From assembly GCF_002797815.1 (NCBI RefSeq), contig NZ_PGFJ01000001.1:496001-560000 (forward strand): a stretch of 64,000 nt of DNA, read 5' to 3'. The stretch is from Mucilaginibacter auburnensis (GTDB taxonomy: Bacteria; Bacteroidota; Bacteroidia; Sphingobacteriales; Sphingobacteriaceae). This document shows, in pieces, positions 51,859-59,586 of the stretch. The stretch's first letter is position 1. Each line of letters begins with the position of its first letter. The position numbers and the translations under genes were made by a program. A model generated the notes under the pieces. That model was not told the origin of the DNA, did not search any database, and was given only the letters and a program-made list of their open reading frames with translations.

Positions 51859-52422
51859 ATGAAAAAATTCACGAAAATATTATCGTTTGCCGCCCTTACA
51901 TTGAGCTTGTCATCATGTTTGAAGGATAAAGGCTATGATGAATTTAAATACGGTTTAAACCAGGAAGTGGCATCAAGCAATAAAGTGATCAATATGCCTG
52001 TAAGTGGTACCACTTTCACCATATCGAAGACTATATCTTTAGCTGCTGCTGGTGCAACGCCTGTATCGGTTACGCTACCTATCCACTTGTCGGCTCAAGA
52101 TGTTGCTTCAGAGAACATTGCAGTAACTGTTGCTTCGGATGATGCCAGATTAGCTACGTATAATGCTACATTAACGGCGGCTAATCAATATCAACGTTTG
52201 CCAGATGCTAATTTTACTATTGCAAACGGAGGGATAACTACAATCCCTGCCGGTTCAAGAGATGCAGGCGGTGTTACAATTACTTACACACCTAACAACT
52301 TCCCGGGTTTAAAAACCGGTCGTTGGGCTATCCCGGTTAGCATCAAAAGTGTTGATAAAGCCGGATATGTAATTAGCACAAACCAAGCTTACAGAATATT
52401 ACTGATTATTGTTAATCCGTAA
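51859..52422 (+). CDS. DUF1735-type surface lipoprotein
   Basis: A 187-residue protein with lipobox LSLSSCLKDKGY. A beta-sandwich-like region (VTLPIHLSAQDVASENIAVT, NFPGLKTGRWAIPVSIKSVD) resembles the DUF1735 (BT_3987-like) domain of surface glycan-binding proteins. It is the third gene of the susCD operon, 27 bp after susD, and is followed by a strong terminator. It probably assists surface binding of the same ligand. Confidence 0.8.
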   Translation: MKKFTKILSFAALTLSLSSCLKDKGYDEFKYGLNQEVASSNKVINMPVSGTTFTISKTISLAAAGATPVSVTLPIHLSAQDVASENIAVTVASDDARLATYNATLTAANQYQRLPDANFTIANGGITTIPAGSRDAGGVTITYTPNNFPGLKTGRWAIPVSIKSVDKAGYVISTNQAYRILLIIVNP

Positions 52423-52444
52423 TTGTAGGTAACTCGCTAAAACA

Positions 52445-52474
52445 AAAACCCCCGATATTAATATCGGGGGTTTT
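52445..52474. terminator. Terminator after the susCD operon
   Basis: AAAACCCCCGATATT and its exact complement AATATCGGGGGTTTT form a perfect 30-base palindrome with T-rich sequence on the plus side. It can also stop the convergent gene at 52503. Confidence 0.92.
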
Positions 52475-52502
52475 GTTTTAATTTTCAGCTCGAAACGGTA
52501 TG

Positions 52503-53177
52503 TTAATTTATGCTGCTAAATAGTTTTACAAGGTCTTCCTCGTGTTGCAAATTCAATTTTGCGACTACCTGCTCAATATTCGGGACTTTTTCTTTAAGCA
52601 GGTTTATTACAAATTTTTTCTCCCTACGCAGTTTGGTAAGCTTATTGTTTTCAGCAACGTAGTAATTGTAGGCGGGCTTAATTTGTTTGGTTTCATAAAG
52701 AGAGCCTGGCGCACGTTCAAACACACGTTTCATTTCGGTTAGCTTTAATAATTTTATATTCCCATCTGTGAGTACTTCATAATAAGTTGCTTCAGTGGCT
52801 CCGTCAATAGGCTCAAAGCCTCGTCTGAAGATTTTTTCTGCAGCAAAAGGACTTTCAGGAGAACTAATAGAGAATTGCGCTATAGGAACAGCAAAAGCCT
52901 TAGTGCTGCCATCCGCATCTTTAAAAAGCACTCTTGATTTGGAGCGGTCAAACATCAGATCCAAATTATTAAAGCTTTTACCATCGCCCTGTAAAACCGA
53001 GCCTTTTGCCCAGGTATTATAAAGGTAATTGGGGTCGTTAAAATTGGAACGTAATCTGCCCCCATAGTTGACATCCGTGTTATCAAACTGAACGCCTACT
53101 CCTATTTGAGCAAAAGCGCTACATTGGTAAGCCATTAAAGCAGAAAAGGCAATGCTGTAATAAAGTGGTTTTTTCAT
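52503..53177 (-). CDS. Secreted hypothetical protein (224 aa)
   Basis: A signal peptide ends at AFAQ (about residue 24). The mature part begins IGVGVQFDNTDVNYGGRLRS and is mixed, with a C-terminal Lys-rich helical stretch (LTKLRREKKFVINLLKEKV). I recognise no family. It is divergent from the barrel gene at 53343 with 165 bp between, so a shared regulatory region is possible. Confidence 0.7.
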   Translation of the reverse strand: MKKPLYYSIAFSALMAYQCSAFAQIGVGVQFDNTDVNYGGRLRSNFNDPNYLYNTWAKGSVLQGDGKSFNNLDLMFDRSKSRVLFKDADGSTKAFAVPIAQFSISSPESPFAAEKIFRRGFEPIDGATEATYYEVLTDGNIKLLKLTEMKRVFERAPGSLYETKQIKPAYNYYVAENNKLTKLRREKKFVINLLKEKVPNIEQVVAKLNLQHEEDLVKLFSSIN

Positions 53178-53342
53178 AAGCTAATGTGTAATACGTAACG
53201 CTTAAATATATCAATCTTATTTAAAGAAATGCGTTTGTAAGTAATATTTTAACTGTGGTTTTAATCGACTTGATAATCTTATCGGTTAATAGCAACTATT
53301 TGTGTAGCTTCGCGACCTTAACCAGATTTATCATAATTAAGC

Positions 53343-54605
53343 ATGCGTCTGCTATTTCTTTTTATTCTTTGCACTACCCTTTTCGTCTCAACAGTTTTTG
53401 CACAAGATAATTTTACCAGTGGGTACATATTAAGCCTCAAAGGCGATACAATTAGAGGCACTATAAATTATCAGCAGTGGGATAAAAACCCAACAGCTAT
53501 TAGTTTCAAAACACAAAACGAAGCCGCTGCTACCATATACAGTAGTAGGGATATAAAAGGCTTTTTTGTTAACGACAGCTATTATAAAGCCGCTACTGTT
53601 ACTATCGACACATCTGCATATACGGATGGACAATTAAGTTACTCAAGGGCCTATGAGCTTAAAACTGTTAGTGCTTTTTTGCTGACATTGGTTAGTGGTG
53701 AAAAAAGCCTCTTTTATCTGAAAGATGGTAAATCAAAAATTCACTTTTTTATTACAGGTGTTGATGGGACAATTGCAACCTTAAATCATAAACGTTTTTA
53801 TGTTGACTTGCAAGGCCGAAGGAATATTGTTGAAAGTAAAGAGTATGTTGGTCAGCTTAAACAGTATTTAAATGATTGCAGTGATATTGAGTCAAAAATA
53901 GACGCTACAAATTACACATGGTCTGGCATGGTAGCTTTATTTAAACTGTATTACAACTGCAGACACTTGGATGCAGGGACAATTAAAGTTAAGGAAAAAA
54001 CCAAAACTGCGTTGAGCATAATAGGAGGCGTTTCCTTATCTAAGTTCAATAGTGCAGGCTCAAACCTCATACCACTAAGCTTGATTGACAAACAAACGTC
54101 AGCAAGTATAACAGGCGGAGTTGGATTTGAAATTTTTTTTAAAGGCAATGGCAATGCATGGTCATTGATAAACGAGGCTATTTATAATGCTTATACCATC
54201 AATCACAAAGCAACGTATACAAAGTCAAATGATATTCGTACTAATTATGATATTAGTTTTGGAAACTCATTTATTAAGATAAATAACATGCTTCGCTATA
54301 CATTTGGCGGAAATAAAATTTCATGGTACCTGAATGCGGGTATAGCCAATGGTGTTGTTATCAGCACACGTAATAGAGTAGTTGCTGAAGATGTTTTTTA
54401 CACAACAACCACAACAACAACCAAAGCGCTTGTTTCGGCAGATAACCTGCGCAAAATAGAAACAAGTATTTTATTTGGCGTAGGTGTTGGCTACAAAAAG
54501 TATGCGGTACAAGTAAGAAACGAAATGAGCAGCAGCTTAACCGATGCAATTGGTCAACACGCAAGTACCAATAAAATTTACCTGGTATTGAGTTATGGAT
54601 TTTAA
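53343..54605 (+). CDS. Outer-membrane beta-barrel protein (PorT-like fold)
   Basis: A 420-residue protein. The signal peptide ends at VFAQ. Residues 22-190 are a soluble domain (GYILSLKGDTIRGTINYQQW, a DUF-like start often found in Bacteroidota surface proteins). The last 190 residues alternate as barrel strands (LSIIGGVSLSKFNSAGS, ITGGVGFEIFFKGNG, KIYLVLSYGF), like the OMP_b-brl_2/PorT group. Function unknown. It is convergent with the LD-carboxypeptidase gene, five bases apart. Confidence 0.75.
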   Translation: MRLLFLFILCTTLFVSTVFAQDNFTSGYILSLKGDTIRGTINYQQWDKNPTAISFKTQNEAAATIYSSRDIKGFFVNDSYYKAATVTIDTSAYTDGQLSYSRAYELKTVSAFLLTLVSGEKSLFYLKDGKSKIHFFITGVDGTIATLNHKRFYVDLQGRRNIVESKEYVGQLKQYLNDCSDIESKIDATNYTWSGMVALFKLYYNCRHLDAGTIKVKEKTKTALSIIGGVSLSKFNSAGSNLIPLSLIDKQTSASITGGVGFEIFFKGNGNAWSLINEAIYNAYTINHKATYTKSNDIRTNYDISFGNSFIKINNMLRYTFGGNKISWYLNAGIANGVVISTRNRVVAEDVFYTTTTTTTKALVSADNLRKIETSILFGVGVGYKKYAVQVRNEMSSSLTDAIGQHASTNKIYLVLSYGF

Positions 54606-54609
54606 CTTT

Positions 54610-55545
54610 TTATAAAAGAGGGCTTGTGAATTGTACATTCACTTGTTGCGTAGTTAAAGCCAATTTTACAGAACTGCCTAAAACTAAACTACAATTATCA
54701 TTTATATGCCCTGCCGGAAAGTCAAAGCACACCGGATAGCTATAATCTTTCACAACATTCATCACAATCTCAGGCACAGTTTGCCCAAATGGTATGTCGT
54801 TATCTTTGATGCTTGTAAAACCTCCAACTAACAACCCGGCAAGGTTAGCCAGTTTGCCTGCCCGTTTCAAAGTGTGCATCATCCTGTCAACCGAATAAAG
54901 GTATTCGCCTACATCCTCAATAAATAATATTTTTCCGCTGTAATCAACATCAGAAACGGAGCCTATGGCTGATATCAGCAAGCTTAAATTGCCGCCGGTG
55001 AGTATTCCGCTGCCCTCACCTTCACGATTGTCGGCATGCGGAGTAACCTCATACGCGAGCTTCTCCCCAAACAGGGCCTTTCGCAGCGTTTCTAAGGAGC
55101 GTGCCGAAGCGTCGGGTATGTTCATGGGCATTTGTCCGTGAATGCTTTGCAGGTTGTAACTGGCCAACAAATGCGAGTGCAGCAGCGTAATGTCACTAAA
55201 GCCTACCACCCATTTTGGGTTATTTGTTAAACGACTAAAATCAACCTTATCGATCATTCGCACAGTGCCATAGCCGCCGCGGGCGGCTATTATCGCCTTA
55301 ATGCTGTCATCATCAATAAAACGTTGCATATCTGCAGCGCGCAGGTCGTCATCGCCTGCAAATTGGTGATAGTTTGCGGTTACTGTTTGTCCTAAAACTA
55401 CTTCCAATCCCCAGCTTTCTAACAATGCAACTGCATCCGTCATGGGGGCGGGGAGCTTTTTGGCAGGGCAGGTAATGGCTATTTTGTCTCCCTTTTTTAA
55501 GTATTGCGGTTGTATGGTTGGCTTTAAGGCGTTATGCATGTTCAA
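54610..55545 (-). CDS. LD-carboxypeptidase (S66)
   Basis: A 311-residue enzyme of the LdcA/MccF family, which trims the terminal D-Ala from muropeptide tetrapeptides during recycling. Motifs are KGDKIAITCPAKKLP at the start, IIAARGGYGTVRMIDKVD, VVGFSDITLLHSHL with the nucleophile Ser, IDDV-type ILFIEDVGEYLY with the catalytic Glu, and CFDFPAGHINDN with the His. There is no signal peptide, so it is cytoplasmic. The second Met (55539) is an alternative start. Confidence 0.93.
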   Translation of the reverse strand: MNMHNALKPTIQPQYLKKGDKIAITCPAKKLPAPMTDAVALLESWGLEVVLGQTVTANYHQFAGDDDLRAADMQRFIDDDSIKAIIAARGGYGTVRMIDKVDFSRLTNNPKWVVGFSDITLLHSHLLASYNLQSIHGQMPMNIPDASARSLETLRKALFGEKLAYEVTPHADNREGEGSGILTGGNLSLLISAIGSVSDVDYSGKILFIEDVGEYLYSVDRMMHTLKRAGKLANLAGLLVGGFTSIKDNDIPFGQTVPEIVMNVVKDYSYPVCFDFPAGHINDNCSLVLGSSVKLALTTQQVNVQFTSPLL

Positions 55546-55618
55546 TATTACTTAAAGTTTTGCAGTTTAGCTGCTTCGGTCAGGCTACTTTGCTTTAGCA
55601 TTCGGGCTCAAAATAAAT

Positions 55619-55626
55619 TATCTTTG
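55619..55626 (+). promoter_or_regulatory. -7 box for metG
   Basis: TATCTTTG matches TAnnTTTG and lies 24 bases before the metG ATG. The expected -33 position is not a good match. Confidence 0.45.
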
Positions 55627-55649
55627 CAAGCTATTGATAAATAAAATAA

Positions 55650-57713
55650 ATGTCGCAATTAGATAATTTTAAGCGTTATACCATTACTTCGGCACTGCCT
55701 TATGCCAACGGACCTTTACACATCGGTCACCTGGCGGGCGCGTATTTGCCGGCTGATATATTTGTACGTTTTCTTCGGTTAAAGAAAAAGGATGTAGTTT
55801 ACATCTGCGGGTCTGACGAGCACGGCGCTGCCATCACCATAAAAGCGAAAAAAGAAGGTACTACGCCACAAGCCATTATTGACAAGTACCACGAGCAGAT
55901 CAAAAAGAGCTTTGAGGAGTTTGGTATTGGCTTTGACATTTATCACCGCACATCATCTCCTATTCATCATGATCTGTCGCAAGAGTTCTTTTTGAATTTG
56001 TATGAGAAAGGCGAGTTTGTAGAGCAATACTCCGAGCAATATTTTGATGAAGATTTTCAGCAGTTTTTGGCAGACAGGTACATTACCGGTACCTGCCCCA
56101 ACTGTCATAATGATAATGCTTACGGCGATCAATGCGAACGTTGCGGAACATCACTCAATCCTACCGACCTGATCAACCCGGTATCAACCCTAAGCGGCAA
56201 ACCCCCGGTTTTAAAAGCTACCAAGCACTGGTATTTGCCATTAGATAAGTATCAGCCATGGTTGGAGCAATGGATAGATAAAAAAGATGGAGAATGGAAG
56301 GTGAACGTTTTTGGCCAATGTAAATCATGGCTAAAATCGGGCCTGCAGCCGCGCTCTATGACGCGTGACCTTGACTGGGGCATTGACGTGCCGTTAGAAG
56401 AAGCTAAGGGCAAAAAGCTATATGTTTGGATGGATGCGCCTATAGGCTATATATCTGCCACCAAACAATGGGCTATTGATAAGGGGAAAGACTGGCAGCT
56501 GTACTGGAAACAACAGCCCAATGAAGCTGATAACACCTGTTTGATCCATTTTATAGGTAAAGACAATATTGTGTTCCATTGCATTATTTTCCCATCTATT
56601 TTGCATGCGCATGGCGACTATGTGCTACCGCAGAATGTGCCGGCCAATGAATTTTTAAACCTGGAGGGCGATAAGCTATCCACATCCCGTAATCACGCAG
56701 TGTGGCTGCATGAGTATCTGGAAGAGTTTCCTGGCAAGCAGGATGAATTACGTTATGTATTGACTTCAATTCTGCCCGAGACCAGCGACAGCGAGTTTAC
56801 CTGGAAAGATTACCAGGCGCGCGTAAATAATGAGTTGGTGGCCATATTAGGCAACTTTGTTAACCGTGTAATGATATTGATGCATAAGTTTTACGACGGC
56901 AGAATAGAGAGCGATATACAACTAACCGACGGTTACCTTAACGATGAGATAGGTATATTTTATGATGCCATTGATAGCAGCTTGCAAAACTACCGCTTCC
57001 GCCAGGGCTTGCAGTCGGTTATGGATATTGCCCGTTTAGGCAACAAGTATCTTACTGAAAAAGAGCCGTGGAAATCCATCAAAACCAACCCTGATGATGC
57101 CCGCGACGCGCTTCATAACTGTTTATATATTATCGGGCATTTAGCTACCTGTTTACAGCCGTTTTTGCCTGCAACCGCTAAAAAGATATTAAGGATGCTG
57201 AACCTGCCGGAGCAATTCAACTTTGACCAGGAGATAGCATTCAAGGCCGGGCACCAGTTAAACCCTGCTACCTTGTTGTTTGAAAAGGTAGAAGATGAGG
57301 TGATTGAAAAGCAGATAGAAAAACTGAACAGCAAAAAACAGGCTGCTACTGCTGTTGTTGAGGAGGTGCAGGTAACACCCGCAAAGGAGAATATTAACTA
57401 TGAAACCTTTGCTACCATGGATATACGTACCGGTACCATTTTAACTGCCGAAAAGGTAGCTAAAACTAAAAAACTGCTGAAGCTGACCATTGATACCGGT
57501 ATTGATCAACGTACGGTAGTATCGGGCATTGCCGAATATTATGAGCCCGAAGCTATAATTGGCCAAAAGGTAAGCATACTGGTAAACCTGGAGCCGCGCG
57601 ACATAAAAGGCATTACATCGCAAGGAATGATACTGATGGCAGAGAATAGCGAAGGCAAACTAAGTTTTGTAGCGCCGGTTGAAGATTTCAACAACGGCTC
57701 GGTAATACGGTAA
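55650..57713 (+). CDS. metG: Methionyl-tRNA synthetase
   Basis: A 687-residue class I aminoacyl-tRNA synthetase. The HIGH motif is in PYANGPLHIGHLAGAYL. The zinc-binding knuckle has TCPNCHNDNAYGDQCERCG. The KMSKS equivalent is DKLSTSRN (KLSTS). The anticodon-binding helical domain follows, and after a Lys/Val linker a C-terminal tRNA-binding (Trbp111/EMAP-like) domain (about 575-687: MDIRTGTILTAEKVAKTKKL, DKVSILVN-like KVSILVNLEPRDIKGITSQG). The length and appended domain are usual for Bacteroidota MetG. It stands immediately upstream of tRNA-Arg. Confidence 0.97.
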   Translation: MSQLDNFKRYTITSALPYANGPLHIGHLAGAYLPADIFVRFLRLKKKDVVYICGSDEHGAAITIKAKKEGTTPQAIIDKYHEQIKKSFEEFGIGFDIYHRTSSPIHHDLSQEFFLNLYEKGEFVEQYSEQYFDEDFQQFLADRYITGTCPNCHNDNAYGDQCERCGTSLNPTDLINPVSTLSGKPPVLKATKHWYLPLDKYQPWLEQWIDKKDGEWKVNVFGQCKSWLKSGLQPRSMTRDLDWGIDVPLEEAKGKKLYVWMDAPIGYISATKQWAIDKGKDWQLYWKQQPNEADNTCLIHFIGKDNIVFHCIIFPSILHAHGDYVLPQNVPANEFLNLEGDKLSTSRNHAVWLHEYLEEFPGKQDELRYVLTSILPETSDSEFTWKDYQARVNNELVAILGNFVNRVMILMHKFYDGRIESDIQLTDGYLNDEIGIFYDAIDSSLQNYRFRQGLQSVMDIARLGNKYLTEKEPWKSIKTNPDDARDALHNCLYIIGHLATCLQPFLPATAKKILRMLNLPEQFNFDQEIAFKAGHQLNPATLLFEKVEDEVIEKQIEKLNSKKQAATAVVEEVQVTPAKENINYETFATMDIRTGTILTAEKVAKTKKLLKLTIDTGIDQRTVVSGIAEYYEPEAIIGQKVSILVNLEPRDIKGITSQGMILMAENSEGKLSFVAPVEDFNNGSVIR

Positions 57714-57832
57714 ATGTACAAACATGCGGATGAGTAAATATGCATATGTGTTTTGCTTATCCGCCTATAATTTGCACATTTGCCAAAGTTTCAAATTAGA
57801 TAAGCGATTACGAATAAATCCGAAATTAAAAT

Positions 57833-57904
57833 GGTCCCGTAGTTCAACGGATAGAATAGGAGTTTCCTAAACTCTAGATATGGGTTCGATTCCCGTCGGG
57901 ACCA
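57833..57904 (+). tRNA. tRNA-Arg (anticodon CCT)
   Basis: A full cloverleaf of 72 bases. Acceptor GGTCCCG pairs with CGGGACC; anticodon stem GGAGT/ACTCT carries loop TTCCTAA with anticodon CCT; the T arm is GGGTTCGATTCCC. The discriminator base is A and CCA is not encoded. Its last 16 bases plus five beyond are duplicated at 59489-59509. Confidence 0.96.
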
Positions 57905-57909
57905 CTAAA
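57889..57909. repeat. attL-like copy of the 21-bp repeat (in tRNA-Arg)
   Basis: ATTCCCGTCGGGACCACTAAA includes the T-arm 3' strand, the acceptor 3' strand and five flanking bases. It is identical to 59489-59509. Confidence 0.75.
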
Positions 57910-57911
57910 TC

Positions 57912-57937
57912 AAGCCTTTAGCAGACGCTAAGGGCTT
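57912..57937 (+). terminator. Hairpin after tRNA-Arg
   Basis: AAGCCTTTAGC and GCTAAGGGCTT pair along 11 positions with one G-T, followed by TGTTATTTG. It was probably brought in by the island and now ends the tRNA transcript. Confidence 0.65.
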
Positions 57938-57975
57938 TGTTATTTGTGATGGAAGGCTAAGAACATCGCATTTAA

Positions 57976-58869
57976 TTTGTTGGTGATAACACCAACAAAG
58001 GCAAAGCCAGTATAAATAAATATCTTTACAATGGAAAGGAGCTGTAGGATGAACTAAACCAATACGATTATGGCGCAAGGTTCTATGATCCTTTGATAGC
58101 AAGATGGACGACAGTGGATCCGCATACCGAAAGGTACGAAAGTATAAATCCGTACTTGTATGCCTTCAACAATCCAGCAAGGTTTATTGACATTAAGGGG
58201 AGAGATCCGGGAGATATAATCATTCTCTTCACAGGGGCCAACATCGGGTGGGCTTCACAACAAGGACCGACACCAGTGATAGATCGTTTGATGCAAGATT
58301 TCGCTCCTTTAAGAAAGGATTTTACGATAAGTGTTCAATACCATACCCAATATAACTTAGGGGACGATGAAAGTGTTGCAGACGCCATGGATGCTATAGA
58401 TCATTCTTTAAGGATAAATCCAAAAGCTAAAATCGTGATATATGGTTACAGTTATGGCGGTGTCTTGGCAAATTATCTTGCCAAAAAGTTGGACGAAGCC
58501 AATGTAAAAGTTGATTTATTAGTCACGGTAGATGCTGCAAATGGACAGGGAAGTAATAAGGTGAATAGGAAAATCAGTAAAAATGTGAAGAAGAACTTAA
58601 ATTATTTTCAAAAAAACAAAGCGCGCAGCTTTTTGGGGAGAATAGTTGGTTCTCATGGCGACAAGAATATTGAGTCCACACCTGGGCAAGTAGTGAACAA
58701 TGATATGTCTGGTGCAATGTATGGAGGACAGAGCGTAGATCACAGTACTATGGATGAGGCTACAGAGGGAACTGTGGCTAATGCAATACTAAACTTTTTT
58801 AATAGTGTTCAAGATGGAAAAAAAACTATTTCAGGGGATGAGCTTAAGAAACAAATCAATAACCAATAA
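57976..58869 (+). pseudogene. Rhs core tip with lipase-like C-terminal toxin domain; 5' truncated, one nonsense codon
   Basis: In one frame the translation reads GDNTNKGKASINKYLYNGKEL, then TAG at 58045-58047, then DELNQYDYGARFYDPLIARW...DPHTERYESINPYLYAFNNP. This is the conserved end of an Rhs/YD-repeat core, in which the stop replaces the usual Gln of KELQDEL. After the boundary motif FIDIKGRDP the last about 220 residues form a separate domain. It carries YGYSYGG (Ser codon 58450-58452), VTVDAAN and SVDHSTMDEATEG, a Ser-Asp-His set like that of lipases or thioesterases. From 58048 onward 273 codons stay open, and a TTG at 58093 could start a shorter protein. It is an orphan Rhs-CT module, either silent or kept as a cassette for recombination. 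Confidence 0.75.
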
Positions 58870-58996
58870 CCTTTTTATAACCAAAGCTATTTATTTACTT
58901 TGTCTATACGATCTATATGTTTATTTAGCGAGTGCCTCATAACAATATAATTGGAGAATCAAATTTTTCCATATTCCTTATTTCTTTTACGTTGAT

Positions 58997-59137
58997 TTGA
59001 TTGTTTTTTTTATTGGGGGTATAGTAATTGGTTGCTTTTTAATAAGGAAAGGGGGGCTAAATTTAATGATTGGTATCTTTTTTATAATTTTAAATTTACT
59101 TCTAACCCCGTTATTAATAGCAAGTGAAATTAATTAA
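58997..59137 (+). CDS. Tiny two-helix membrane ORF, candidate immunity protein
   Basis: The frame from a TTG at 58997 encodes 46 residues with two hydrophobic segments (LIVFFIGGIVIGCFLIRKGG, then MIGIFFIILNLLLTPLLIA) and ends ASEIN. The frame is open further upstream but has no ATG before the first helix. It lies 127 bp after the toxin-like domain, where immunity genes of polymorphic toxins usually sit. Membrane immunity proteins against lipase toxins are known. The start codon is poor and the ORF short, so the call is weak. Confidence 0.35.
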   Translation: MIVFFIGGIVIGCFLIRKGGLNLMIGIFFIILNLLLTPLLIASEIN

Positions 59138-59204
59138 GGTTGTGTTATAAAACTATGGTAGTGGGTAGTGTATAAAAGTTGTTGGTAATACAAATAACAA
59201 ACTG

Positions 59205-59230
59205 AAGCCCAGCCTCGTGTTGGGCTTTTC
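59205..59230. terminator. Terminator between the membrane ORF and the XRE remnant
   Basis: AAGCCCA and TGGGCTT form a seven-pair stem followed by TTC on the plus strand and preceded by a Lys/stop-rich end of the minus-strand remnant. It can act for both converging frames. Confidence 0.6.
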
Positions 59231-59420
59231 TATTTCTTAGTATCCCTGATAAGGGCATCTACAACCTTGAAGACATGCTCACGGTCATCGTCAATAAGAG
59301 AGGTGAGCTCTTGGGGCGGTTTAGTGTGATAGCATCAAGCTCACCATCTGTTAGGCCCGTAAGGTTATCCAACGATATATTAAGAGCTTTGACAATAAGT
59401 AGGTAAAATTCAAATGATGC
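59230..59420 (-). pseudogene. Decayed XRE-family regulator
   Basis: On the minus strand one frame reads ASFEFYLLIVKALNISLDNL then TGLTDGELDAITLNRP. A +1 shift near 59305 continues QELTSLIDDDREHVFKVVDA and LIRDTKK before a stop at 59230. This is the C-terminal part of typical XRE regulators (ALNIS-x-D-x-L-x-G, then KVVDALIRD). The DNA-binding helix region is missing and the frame is broken. It is probably the old control gene of the island. Confidence 0.6.
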
Positions 59421-59488
59421 TAAATAGCGCTTAAAACATTACGTTGAAGTCGAATAACGCTGAATTGATGTAATTCATTCTCAAACCT

Positions 59489-59509
59489 ATTCCCGTCGGG
59501 ACCACTAAA
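59489..59509. repeat. attR-like copy of the 21-bp repeat
   Basis: Identical to 57889-57909, exactly 1600 bp downstream. The preceding sequence (TCAAACCT) is not tRNA-like, so only the tRNA 3' end is duplicated. Confidence 0.75.
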
Positions 59510-59540
59510 AAGCTATTTTCTGAGCAGGGAATAGCTTTTT
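59507..59540 (+). terminator. Displaced original tRNA-Arg terminator
   Basis: AAAAAGCTATT and AATAGCTTTTT form a perfect 11-bp stem followed by more T. It starts inside the distal 21-bp repeat, as expected for the native tRNA terminator before insertion. Confidence 0.75.
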
Positions 59541-59586
59541 TCGTTTATGCATATGGTGAATAAGCTAACACAATAAATTATCAGGC

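Larger units (their letters stand above)
57889..59509. mobile_element. 1.6-kb island remnant at the 3' end of tRNA-Arg
   Basis: The segment is bounded by exact 21-bp copies of the tRNA-Arg 3' end, the hallmark of site-specific integration at a tRNA gene. Contents are an Rhs-derived toxin fragment, a small membrane ORF and a decayed XRE regulator. No integrase, transposase or mobility gene is present. The chromosomal tRNA terminator now lies beyond the distal copy at 59507-59540, and a new hairpin sits at 57912-57937. The AT-rich stretch 58870-59190 differs from the flanks. Deletion of a larger element is the simplest explanation. Confidence 0.7.

Noticed and set aside
59489..59509. A second tRNA gene at the distal 21-bp repeat
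   Set aside because: Only the 3' 16 bases of the tRNA are present; the upstream sequence cannot form the D and anticodon arms.
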